A stretch of DNA of 22,671 bases. Source: Chara braunii (Eukaryota > Streptophyta > Charophyceae > Charales > Characeae). Of this stretch, positions 8,403 through 17,119 are shown one piece after another (within the stretch, counting starts at the first letter, position 1; every line of letters begins with the position of its first letter). Under the pieces are notes generated by a model. That model was not told the origin of the DNA. It made no database searches and saw only the letters and a list, made by a program, of their open reading frames with translations. The stretch is taken from NCBI GenBank assembly GCA_003427395.1, contig BFEA01000065.1, positions 1,836,228 to 1,858,898 of the forward strand, read 5' to 3'. A program made the translations under genes and the position numbers.

Positions 8403-9254
8403 TTGATTTTTTTTTTTTTCTTGGTTATGTTCTCAGACAATTGCTTTTTCCAATACGCAGGCAGTCCAAGGGTTCTTTGAGAGTCTCTTTTCTCTTGTGC
8501 GCAAGCTAAGCGTCATCCTTAGGCCGCGCACCATTTTCCTAAGAAGTGTGTTCCTATGGCGTCATCGGGGTGCAACAATCCCGCCCTTCCCCTCGCCTCT
8601 ACTCACCCATCGGGTCTCATACATCTTACTCAACTTTATTGACGCAGGTCCCTTAGTCTTTTCGGAGCCTTTACATGCATGCACGCACAACTTCACATTT
8701 CCCTTGGCAAGATAACACTTCATTTTCTCATTTACATTCCAAGTCTCAAACGCAAAGGTCATTTTCATGGGTTGGTTTTATGCTAAGGGTCCCATAGCCC
8801 CTTAGCCCCTCTTCTCTTTTCTTTTTTTATGCCGGTTTCTCCCAGCCCTATCCCGCTCAAGGCATCCTTAGCCTTCACTTACCTGCACAATCCCACACAA
8901 AGCAAAGATCCATACAATCCCCCGTTGGGGGTCAACACATAGCATTTCCCACATATCTATCTTTCCATGCTCTTTGGTTGCTCTTTGTTTCCCTTCTTTG
9001 CTCATTCAGTCCATCCTCTTCTCATAGTCATGCAGTCGGGGAAATGGTTGAGTCAAAATGACCTTGCTTCCACTTATACTCTCTCTCGGATTCCGCCTCT
9101 TTTTCCCATTTTCTCAACCGTCCTTTCTCTTGCCTTCTTGGTGGCACAAGGGACCGACTACCCTCCCCTTGCCCTCTTTCTCCACCAAGTGAGGTGTGAT
9201 CTCTTTTTATCGTTCGCACCCTCGCAATGTACCAAGCGAGGGGAGAAAGGTTAG
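8403..9254. other. No gene recognised
   Basis: Pyrimidine-leaning sequence with short open frames and no recognisable domain. No long repeat seen. Confidence 0.4.
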
Positions 9255-9332
9255 TCATATGTCAAGTGAGGGGAAGAGAGAGGGAAAGAAAGGGCAAAGC
9301 GAAGAGGGAAGGAAAGAGAGGAGTTGGAGAGG

Positions 9333-9389
<57 letters not shown>

Positions 9390-9405
9390 GGGGAGAGACA
9401 AGAAG
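9255..9405. repeat. Purine-rich tract with (GA)n microsatellite
   Basis: Purine-rich from about 9266, with uninterrupted GA dinucleotides from about 9337 to 9386. The Arg/Glu-rich and Ser/Leu-rich frames on the two strands are composition artefacts. Confidence 0.92.
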
Positions 9406-9469
9406 AAACTTTTAATCCTAATCAAATCAGCTCCCCGTAGTAGCAACCAAATGTCGGTCACCCATCCTA

Positions 9470-10359
9470 TAGTGAAAGATCGAATAAGCACGAATTGGAA
9501 CACTTCAACATACATGAATTTGACAATGAAAAACTAGAACTAGTGAAAAACACATACACATAGAGGAAAGATCAACTAAGTATGACTCGAAACATCACAA
9601 CATACATGAACTTGACAATGAAAAGCTAGAACTAGTAAAAAACACATACACATAGAGGAGAGATCAACTAAGTATGAACTGGAACATCACAACACACATG
9701 AACTTTACAAAGAGAAGCTAGAACTATTGAAAGGCACACGCACTTAGAGGAGAGATCAACTAAGTGGGAACCGGAACATCACAACATACATGAACTTGAT
9801 AATGAGACACTTGAACTAGTGGAGGACACATGCACATGGGGGAAAGATCAACCAAGTAGGAACCGGAACATTACAACATACATGAACTTGACAATGAGAA
9901 GCTCGAACTAGTGAAAGACACATACACATGGAGGAAAGATCAACTAAGTAGGAACCGGAACATCACAACATTCATGAACTTGACAATGAGATACTTGAAC
10001 TAGTGAAGGACACATGCACATGGAGGAAAGATCAACTAAGTAGGAACCGGGACATCACAACATACATGAACTTGACAATGAGATACTAGAACTAGTGAAG
10101 GACACATGCACACGGAGGAAGGATCAACCAAGTATGAACCGGAACATCACAAACACACATGAACTTGACAATGAGATACTTGAACTAGTGAAGGACACAT
10201 TCATATGGAGGAAAAATCAACTAAGTAGGAACCGGGACATCACAACATACATGAACTTGACAATGACAGGCTAGAACTAGTGAAAGACACATGCACATGG
10301 AGGAAAAATCAACTAAGTTGGAACCGGGACATCACAACATACATGAACTTGACAATGAG
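9470..10359. repeat. 92-bp satellite, phase A, left part (about 10 copies)
   Basis: Tandem units of 91-93 bp with landmarks ACCGGAACATCACAACAT, then GAACTTGACAATGAG, then AGCTAGAACTAGTG, then GATCAACTAAGTA. Copies of the ACAATGAG landmark occur about every 92 bp up to 10352. The period is not a multiple of three and stops are frequent, so it is non-coding. The first unit (9470-9530) is the most diverged. The array is cut by the insertion at 10360 and resumes at 11905. Confidence 0.95.
10352..10359. other. Left 8-bp target-site duplication ACAATGAG
   Basis: Identical to 11905-11912, the first 8 bp after the element. ACAATGAG is a normal part of the satellite unit. One copy must be the duplicate, because the distances from the neighbouring units (10260 to 10352 and 11905 to 11997) are both 92 bp. 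Confidence 0.88.
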
Positions 10360-10370
10360 CTGCGTAGCAC

Positions 10371-10480
10371 GGCGAACGTGTTCGCGGTGCTTCCCGCCCG
10401 CTCGAACACGTTCGCGTGAACAAGTCGCGAACACGTTCGCGAGAACGCGTTTTGGAAGGTCGCGAACGTCATTCGCGGGG
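10371..10480. repeat. Left subterminal CGAACRYGTTCGCG motifs
   Basis: At least three near-palindromic copies: CGAACGTGTTCGCG, CGAACACGTTCGCG and CGCGAACACGTTCGCG, with further GCGAACG pieces. The same motif occurs at the right end (11637-11658 and 11857-11890). Repeated subterminal motifs are where hAT-type transposases bind (family knowledge); that role here is inferred. Confidence 0.6.
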
Positions 10481-10727
10481 GCCTGTACTGGTCGCCGGCG
10501 GTGGTCAGGGTGGGGGTTTTGGGGCCTGGGGGAGGGCAGGGGTGACCCGCCAACTGAAGGCAGGGGGCAAGGGGGCTGGAGGGAGTCGATTTCGAATTCG
10601 AAATCAAACTCCAATGCGCGTTCCCCCCGGCTGGAGCAGCAGCGCACAGAGGAGTAGCTGTGCAGGTGAGTGACCAGCCATAGCCCAGGACCAACCCCGT
10701 TTCCTCCCCTCGCCCCCAACCTGCCCC

Positions 10728-10730
<3 letters not shown>
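10481..10730. other. G-rich unique interior of the insertion
   Basis: GC-rich sequence with G-runs (for example GGGGGTTTTGGGG) and no gene. Its open frames run into the adjoining microsatellite. Confidence 0.4.
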
Positions 10731-10824
<94 letters not shown>

Positions 10825-10825
10825 G
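10731..10825. repeat. (GT)n then (GA)n microsatellite
   Basis: GT dinucleotides from 10731 to 10802 with one GC interruption, passing directly into GA dinucleotides up to 10825. The Cys-Val and His-Thr repeat frames are artefacts. Confidence 0.97.
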
Positions 10826-10867
10826 CTCAACTCGTCGGCGATCTCGCTCCTCCTCGTCGTCGCCCTT

Positions 10868-11000
10868 TTCTTCTTCTTCTTCTTCGTCTTCTTCTTCTTC
10901 TTCTTCTTCTTCTTCTTCTTCGTCTTCTTCGTCTTCTTCTCCTCCTCCTCCTCCTTCTTCTCCTCCTTGTCCTCCTTGTCCTCCTTCTCCTCCTCCTCGA
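10868..11000. repeat. (TTC)n and (TCC)n tract
   Basis: TTC triplets to about 10940, then TCC-rich triplets. This tract continues outward from the left arm of the large palindrome; its complement (GGA)n lies at 11367-11490. Confidence 0.93.
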
Positions 11001-11121
11001 TCGGGACCTCCTCTGTCGCCGGGACCTCCTTCGTCGTCGGGACCTCCTCTATCGTCGGGACCTCCTACGTCGTCAGGACCTTCTCCGTCGTCGTCGTCGT
11101 CGCCATCAGAGGTCCCGACCG

Positions 11122-11152
<31 letters not shown>

Positions 11153-11440
11153 CCCAGTCGAATCTATTGATTCGATAGAATCTTGACAGTCCAAGACCTT
11201 GTCGAATCAATAGATTCGACGGGATTGATTGATTGATTGATTGATTGGTCAGTCGGGACGTTCTCCTCCTCCTCCGACGACGACGACGACGACAGAGGAT
11301 GTCCCGATGACGAAGGAGGTCCTGACGACGGAGGAGTTTCCGACGACGGAGGAGGTCCCGATTGAGGAGGAGGAGGAAGAGGAGGAGGAGGAGGAGGAGG
11401 AGGAGGGAGAGGAGGTCCCGACGACGGAGGAGGTCTCGAT
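10990..11440. repeat. Large imperfect palindrome inside the insertion
   Basis: The centre is perfect: the 19-bp arm at 11157-11175 is the reverse complement of 11202-11220 around a 26-nt spacer. Next outward, the (ATCA)n arm (11113-11155) pairs with a (TGAT)n arm (11221-11259) with one ATCA unit of length difference and one mismatch. Beyond that, GGGACCTCCTCCGTCGTC-type units on the left pair with GACGACGGAGGAGGTCCC-type units on the right out to at least 10990 and 11440, with less identity. Each arm is thus about 185-240 bp. Such DNA can extrude a cruciform and is hard to clone and assemble. Confidence 0.9.
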
Positions 11441-11490
11441 CGAGGAGGAGGAGGAAGAGGAGGAGGTGGAGGAGGAAGAGGAGGTATTGA

Positions 11491-11514
11491 CCGACCAATC
11501 ACTCAATCAATCAG
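11491..11514. repeat. Extra direct copy of the GACCGACCAATC(A) motif
   Basis: GACCGACCAATCACTCAATC repeats, in direct orientation, the outer edge of the left palindrome arm (GACCGACCAATCAATCAATC near 11117). It suggests that the element was built from more than one round of inverted duplication. Confidence 0.6.
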
Positions 11515-11545
11515 ACACCGGGGAGGTTCAGGGTCACCACTTATG

Positions 11546-11565
11546 CCCCCCCCCCCCCCCCCCCA

Positions 11566-11599
<34 letters not shown>
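11546..11599. repeat. C19 run followed by A31 run
   Basis: Nineteen C (11546-11564), then ATAT, then 31 A (11569-11599). Lengths of such runs are unreliable in assemblies. Confidence 0.9.
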
Positions 11600-11600
<1 letters not shown>

Positions 11601-11659
11601 GCGTCCGCTGTTTTTTGGAGCGTGTTTGCGTTCGGGCGAACGTGTTCACGTTCGCCGGT
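11600..11659. repeat. Right subterminal direct repeat, copy 1
   Basis: About 60 bp containing CTGTTTTTTGGAGCGTG, GTTTGCGTTCGGGCGAACG and GTTCACGTTCGCCGG. It is repeated 221 bp later (copy 2 at about 11817-11879). Both copies are preceded by C-run, ATAT and A-run, so the duplicated unit includes those runs. Confidence 0.9.
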
Positions 11660-11816
11660 TTTTAGTTTACTTCGTTTTTATTTTTGTTCTTCTTCTCTTA
11701 TTCGTCGTTCTTTTTTTTCTAGTCCGTTACGAAATGTGACTTCGATATTGTTCGGCGTGTACCTGGCAGCACAGACCCCTATATATATATAAAAAAGAAA
11801 AAAAGAAAAAAAAAAA
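11660..11816. other. AT-rich spacer between the subterminal repeats
   Basis: T-rich sequence with no gene, ending in CCCCTATATATATATA and an A-rich run. The TATA-like string arises from the repeat unit itself, and I see no transcript it could serve. Confidence 0.4.
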
Positions 11817-11890
11817 CGTTCGCGTTCACTGTTTTTTGGAGCCTGTTTGCGTTCGGGCGAACGTGTTCGCGTTCGCCGGCGAACGCGAAC
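11817..11890. repeat. Right subterminal direct repeat, copy 2, with 26-bp perfect palindrome
   Basis: Second copy of the 11600-11659 repeat. Its end forms a perfect 26-bp palindrome at 11865-11890: GTTCGCGTTCGCC followed without spacer by its reverse complement. The palindrome stops 3 bp before the 11-bp terminal repeat. Confidence 0.92.
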
Positions 11891-11904
11891 GGGGTGCTAC
11901 GCAG

Positions 11905-13625
11905 ACAATGAGATACTTGAACTAGTGGAGGGCACATGCACATGGAGGAAAGTTAAACTAAGTAGGAACCGGGACATCACAACATATATAAACTTTACAA
12001 TGAGATACTCGAACTAGTGAAAGACACATGCACATGGAGGAAAAATCAACTAAGTAGAAACCGAAACATCACAACATACATAAACTTGACAATGAGAAGC
12101 TAGAACTAGTGCAAGACACATGCACATGATGAAGGATCAACCAAGTAGGAACCGGAACATCCCAACACACACGAACTTGATAATGAGAAGCTAGAACTAG
12201 TGAAAGACACATACACATGGAGGAAAGATCAACTAAGTAGGAACCGGAACATCACAACATTCATGAACTTGACAATGAGATACCTGAACTAGTGAAGGAC
12301 ACATGAACATGGAGGAAAGATCAACTAAGTACGAACCGGGACATCACAACATACATGAACTTGACAATGAGAAACTAGAACTAGTGAAAAACACATACAC
12401 ATAGAGGAGAGATCAACTAGGTATGAACCGGAACATCACAACACACATAAACTTTACAATGAGAAGCTAGAACTATTGAAAGGCACATGCACTTAGAGGA
12501 GAGATCAACTAAGTGGGAACCGGAACATCACAACATACATGAGCTTCATAATGAGACACTTGAACTAGTGGAGGACACATGCACATGGGGGAAAGTTCAA
12601 CTAAGTAGGAGTCAGAACATCACAACGTACATGAACTTGACAATGAGAAGCTCGAACTAGTGAAAGACACATACACATGGAGGAAAGATCAGCTAAGTAG
12701 GAACCAGAACATCACAACACACCTGAACTTGACAATGAGATACTTGAACTAGTGAAGGACACATGCACATGGAGGAAAGATCAACTAAGTAGGAGCCGGA
12801 ACATCACAATGTACATGAACTTGACAATGAGAAGCTAGAACTAGTGCAAGACACATGCACATGGAGGAAGGATCAACCAAGAAGGATCCGGAACATCACA
12901 ACACAGACAAACTTGACAATGAGAAGCTAGAACTAGTGAAAAACACATGCACATAGAGGAGAGATCAACTAAGGAGGAACTGAAACATCACAACACATAT
13001 GAACTTGAGAATGAGAAGCTAGAACTAGTGAAAAGCACATGCACATGGAGGAAAGATCAACTAAGTAGGAACCGGAACATCACAACACATATGAACATGA
13101 TAATGAGAAGCTAGAACTAGTGAAGAGCACATGCACATCGAGGAAAGATCAACTAAGAAGGAATCGGAACATCACAACACATATGAACTTGACAATGAGA
13201 AGCTAGAACTAGTGAAAAAACACATGTACATAGAGGAGAGATCAACTAAGTAGGAACCGGAACATCACAACATATATGAACATGACAATGAGAAGCTAGA
13301 ACTAGTGGAGGACACATGCACATGGAGGAGAGATTATCTAAGTAAGAACCGGAACGTAAGAATCCATATGAACTTGACAATGAGAAGCTAGAACTAGTGA
13401 AAAACACATGCACATAGAGGAGAGATCAACTAAGTAGGAACCGGAACATCACAACATATATGAACATGACAATGAGAAGCTAGAATAAGTGGAGGATACA
13501 TGCACATGGAGGAGAGATTATCTAAGTAAGAACCGGAACGTCACAATCACACATGATCATGACAATGAGAAGCTAGAACTAGTGGAACGCACATGCACAT
13601 GAATAAGGGATCAACCACATATGGG
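11905..13625. repeat. 92-bp satellite, phase A, right part (about 19 copies)
   Basis: Continuation of the left part in register. Higher-order structure is visible. A block with the rare markers AACTATTGAAAGGCAC and GGAGGACACATGCACATGGG at 9600-10060 recurs at 12360-12810; after subtracting the insertion and its target duplication the distance is 1196 bp, which is 13 x 92. A dimer marked by GAGATTATCTAAGTAAG repeats at 13320-13540. The last units grade into phase B. Confidence 0.95.
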
Positions 13626-15030
13626 TCGGGACAACACGAAGTTGTTCAGGGATGAAACACAGGCTAGGCTAGATCATACACAATGTGGAATGCACGGGGG
13701 ATAGCCAAGACTAAAACGGAACAGCATCTAGTAGTTGAGGGATGAAAACACAGGCTAGACTAATTTACACTCAATGCGGGATGCAAAGGGAACAGCCAAG
13801 AGTAAAACAGATGATTACCAAGTAGTTGAAGGATGAAAACGGAGGCTAGGCTAACTTATACACAATGTGGGATGCAAGAGGAACAACCACAGTAAAACGG
13901 AACAGCAACAAGTAGTTGATGGATGAAGACGTAGACTAAACTAGTTCATAGAGAAGTGGGAGGCCAGGGGAACAACCAAGAGTGAAAACGAAACAGCACC
14001 AAGTAGTTGAAAGATGAAACACATGCTAGACTAGCTTATACACAATGTGGAATGCAAGGGGAACAGTCAAAGGTGAAACGGGACAACACTAAGTAGTTCA
14101 AGGATGAAAACACAGGCAAGACTAACTTATACACAATGTGGGATACAAGGGGAACAACCAAGAGTAAAACGGAACAGCACCAAGTAGTTCAGGGATGAAA
14201 ACGTAGACTAAACTAGTTCATACACAGGTGAGAGGCAAGGGGAACAACCAAGAGTGAAAACGGAACAACACCAAGTAGTTGAAGGATGAAAACACAGGCT
14301 AGACTAGCTTATACACAATGGGGAATGTAAGGGGAACAACCAAAGGTGAAACGAGACAGCACTAAATAGTTGAAGGATGAAAACACAAGTTGGACTAGCT
14401 TATGCATAATGCGGAATGCAAGGGGTACAGCCAAGGGTAAAACGGAACAGCACCAAGTAGTTGTGGGATGAAAATACAGACTGTACTAGATCATAGACAA
14501 TGTGGATGCAAAGGGAACAGTCTAGCGTGAAACGGAACAGCACAAAGTAGTTGAGGGATGAAACGCATGCTAGACTAGATCATACAGAATGTGGAAAGCA
14601 AGGGGAATAGCCAAGAGTAAAACGGAACAGCACCAAGTAGTTGAGGGATGAAAAACACAGGCTAGACGAGTTCATACACAATGTCGAATGCAAGGGGAAC
14701 AATCATGAGTAAATCGAAACAGAACTAAGTAGTTGAGCGATGAAACACAGGCTAGACTACCTTGTACACAATGAGGATGCAAGGGGGAACAACCAAGAGT
14801 AAAACGGAACAACACCAAGTAGTTGAAGGATGAAACACAGGCTAAACTAACTCATACACAAGTGGGATGCAAGGGGGAACAGTTAAGAGTGAAACGGAAC
14901 AACAACAAGTAGTTGAGGGATGAAACACAGGCTATACTAGCCTATACACAATGTGAAATCCAAGAGGAATAACCAAAGGTGAAACGGAACAGCACCAAGT
15001 AGTTGAGGGATGAAACACAGGCTAAACTAG
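13626..15030. repeat. 91-bp satellite, phase B (about 16 copies)
   Basis: Tandem units about 91 bp long with landmarks AACGGAACAGCACCAAGT, then AGTTGAAGGATGAAAACAC, then GGCTAGACTAGCTT, then GGGGAACAACCAAGAGTA. The AGTAGTTG landmark recurs about 16 times from about 13630 to 15000. Landmark order and spacing match phase A (AACGGAACAG with ACCGGAACAT; GGCTAGACTAG with AGCTAGAACTAG; GAACAACCAAGAGTA with GATCAACCAAGTA), so the two are homologous. Non-coding. Confidence 0.95.
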
Positions 15031-15160
15031 TTCAATCATATAAGTATATGGCTCAAGAATGTAACCAAGCTTTGAAACAGACAACCATCATGTGAAAACT
15101 GAGCACAAGTTACTCTAGTTCAAAACGCAAGCTTAGAGCAAGGATCACCTACGACGGAAC
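15031..15160. repeat. Transitional satellite units between phases B and C
   Basis: Irregular units that mix phase B and C features: GAAACAGACAACCATCATG, CTCTAGTTCAAAACGC and GACGGAACCGGATCACC leading into CCTACTATCATGTGAGTG. Confidence 0.6.
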
Positions 15161-16230
15161 CGGATCACCACCTACTATCATGTGAGTGAAAGCAAGAGTC
15201 TAACAGGATCAAACACAAAGATTTGAGCAAAGATCCATTCATGGAAGAATCAAAGCACATCCTACTACTAATGTGAGTGAAGGCAAGAGTCTAAGTAGGC
15301 TAGATCACCAAGGTCGAACCAAAGGTAATTCATGAAAGAAGCGGTGCACTTCCTACGAGTGTGTGAGTGAAAGGCATAAGATAGAGTAGCCTAGATCCCC
15401 AAGATTGAACGAAAGATCATCCATAGAAGTAGCGGTGCACTACCTACTAGTGTGTGAGCGAAAACCCATGAACTTGAGTAGGCTAGATCACCAAAATTTA
15501 ATCAAACATCATTCATAGAAGTAGCGGCGCACTACCTACTAGTGTGTGAGTGAAAAGCATGAGTGTGAGTAGGCTAGATCCCCAAGATTGTATCAAAGAT
15601 CATCCATGAGAGTAGCGGTGCACTACCTACTAGTGTGTGAGTGAAAAACAAGAGTTTGAGTAACCCAAATCATAAGTATCCAACATGAAATTATCCATAG
15701 AAGAATCGGAGCACTACCTACTAGTGTGTTAATGAAAAACAAGAGTTGCACTAGGCTATCTCACAAGATTTGAGCAAGAGATCATCCATGGAAGAATCGG
15801 AGGATCTCCTACTAGTATGTGAGTGAAAAACAAGAGTCAAGTGTTTGAGTAGCCCAAATCACAAGTATTCAACAAGAGATCCTCCATAGAAGAATCGGAG
15901 CCCTACCTACTAGTGTGTGAGTGAAAAACAAAAGTTTGAGGAGCCAAAATCCCAAGTATCCAACATGAGATCATCCATAGAAGAATCGGAGCTCTACCTA
16001 CTAGTGTGTGAGTGAAAAACAAGAGTTGCCCAAATCACAAGTATCCAACAAGAGATCATCCATAGAAGAATCAGAACTCTACTTACTGGTGTGTGAGTGA
16101 AAAACAAGAGTTTGAGTAGCGCAAATCACAAGTATCCAACGTGAGATTATCAATAGAAGAATCGGAGCACTACCAACTTATGTGTGAGTGAAAAACAAAA
16201 GTTTCAGTAGCCCAAATCACAAGTATCAGG
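15161..16230. repeat. About 91-bp satellite, phase C (12 copies)
   Basis: Units with landmarks ATCGGAGCACTACCTACT, then AGTGTGTGAGTGAAAAAC, then AGTAGGCTAGATCAC (early copies) or AGTAGCCCAAATCAC (late copies), then GAGATCATCCATAGAAG. GTGAGTGAAA-type landmarks recur 12 times from 15183 to 16184, mostly 89-93 bp apart; one unit is about 99 and one about 85 bp. CCTACT and AGTAGG within a unit could pair as a 5-6 bp stem in most copies. Landmarks are collinear with phases A and B. Confidence 0.94.
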
Positions 16231-16429
16231 CTATGCTGAGTGCGACCTCTATTTTGACTTTTGGATTGACTTTCAGGACACAAATCAGACCAACTAAAGG
16301 AATGTTTGTATTGTATAAATGGCAGTTTCAGTTTCTTTGACTGCCTGAAAGCAGATTGTCACAAGGGGTTGCATCAGGGGGAAGGTTGGGAGGAAGACAG
16401 TTTTGCTTGAGATTGAACGGGTCTTACAG
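16231..16429. other. Unique sequence before the hairpin array
   Basis: No coding region and no copy of the array loop. It separates the last satellite unit from the first hairpin. Confidence 0.4.
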
Positions 16430-16464
16430 GGTCAGGCATTGTTTCTAAGATGAATGGCCTGACT
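16430..16464. other. Hairpin H1
   Basis: Stem GTCAGGC/GCCTGAC (7 bp perfect) plus an outer G-T pair, around the consensus loop at 16438-16456. Confidence 0.85.
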
Positions 16465-16490
16465 GCTATGTTTTGTTCTGTTTTCTGAAG

Positions 16491-16525
16491 GACCAAGCAT
16501 TGTTTCTAAGATGAATGGCTTGGTC
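16491..16525. other. Hairpin H2
   Basis: Stem GACCAAGC/GCTTGGTC, 8 bp perfect, around the consensus loop at 16499-16517. Confidence 0.87.
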
Positions 16526-16545
16526 GCTGTGTTTCTTCAATTGTG

Positions 16546-16576
16546 CCAGACATTGTTTCTAAGAGGAATGACCTGG
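16546..16576. other. Hairpin H3 (weakest)
   Basis: Only CCAG/CTGG pairs (4 bp). The two loop-proximal pairs are C-A and A-C mismatches, which would be wobble pairs if the minus strand were the RNA. The loop also carries GAGGAAT instead of GATGAAT. Confidence 0.6.
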
Positions 16577-16616
16577 ATACTTATTTCTGAGGGGTATTGT
16601 TTGCTTGACTTTTAAG

Positions 16617-16651
16617 GGTCAGACATTGTTTCTAAGATGAATGGTCTGGTC
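16617..16651. other. Hairpin H4
   Basis: GGTCAGAC/GTCTGGTC: eight pairs, two of them G-T wobbles that pair only if the + strand is the RNA. Consensus loop at 16625-16643. Confidence 0.83.
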
Positions 16652-16731
16652 GCTGTTTATTTTGGGTGGTTTCTGAACAGTCTCTGGACCAGACCCAGGG
16701 GACTGTGTTTTTTTTTGTACTGAAAAGGGGA

Positions 16732-16768
16732 GGGTTGAGCATTGTTTCTAAGATGAATGACTCATCTC
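16732..16768. other. Hairpin H5
   Basis: TGAG/CTCA pairs near the loop, then a T-T mismatch and three more pairs outward, one G-T. The innermost position is a C-A mismatch. Consensus loop at 16741-16759. Confidence 0.7.
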
Positions 16769-16808
16769 TCCTTGATTGTTTTATTCTGAGGGAGGATTTA
16801 GGGTCAGA

Positions 16809-16846
16809 GGACTAAACATTGTTTCTAAGATGAATGGTCTAAGTCT
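16809..16846. other. Hairpin H6
   Basis: Left GACTAAAC pairs with right GTCTAAGTC with one A-C mismatch and one bulged A. Consensus loop at 16818-16836. Confidence 0.7.
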
Positions 16847-16914
16847 GAGGCCTCATGACCATAATGAGAACAAAGGAATAAATATTGTATATATATGTAC
16901 TTATATACGAACAA

Positions 16915-16959
16915 GGCTAGCCAGGCATTGCTTTTAAGATGAATGGCTTGACTATAGCC
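16915..16959. other. Hairpin H7 (extended stem)
   Basis: Left AGCCAGGC pairs with right GCTTGACT (one G-T, one C-A). The stem extends outward as GGCTAG against CTA-TA-GCC with a 2-nt bulge. Loop variant ATTGCTTTTAAGATGAATG at 16927-16945. Confidence 0.72.
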
Positions 16960-17014
16960 CTATCACAAGCAAAGAGAGTATAATCGAGAGTTATAACTGA
17001 AAGTAACCTGGGCA

Positions 17015-17049
17015 GGCTGATGATTGTTTCTAAGATGAATGGCTCAGCC
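17015..17049. other. Hairpin H8
   Basis: GGCTGA/TCAGCC, 6 bp perfect, with two unpaired positions on each side next to the consensus loop at 17023-17041. Confidence 0.78.
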
Positions 17050-17119
17050 CTACGCCCTCCTTTTGAAGACTAAGGTGTAGAGAAGTATATATAACTTGGC
17101 TATTTAAACAGTTCAGGGC

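Larger units (their letters stand above)
10360..11904. mobile_element. 1545-bp insertion with inverted termini, non-autonomous DNA transposon
   Basis: The element begins CTGCGTAGCAC (10360-10370) and ends GTGCTACGCAG (11894-11904): an 11-bp perfect terminal inverted repeat, flanked by an 8-bp duplication of the satellite target. Eight-base duplications are typical of hAT elements (established knowledge), though a few other superfamilies also make them. The inside holds no transposase. It contains GAACACGTTCGCG-type subterminal motifs, GT, GA and TTC microsatellites, a very large palindrome, poly-C and poly-A runs and a 221-bp-spaced duplication. Mobility would therefore need a transposase supplied in trans. 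Whether the hAT relic at 2923-5225 belongs to the same family is unknown. Confidence 0.82.

Noticed and set aside
10604-11570. Open frames encoding His-Thr, Cys-Val, poly-Glu, poly-Ser or Pro runs
   Set aside because: They are direct readings of GT, GA, TTC and GGA microsatellites inside the transposon, in mutually overlapping frames.
11775-11790. TATA-box promoter at TATATATATA
   Set aside because: It is part of the duplicated ATAT/A-run module and has no transcript or open frame downstream.
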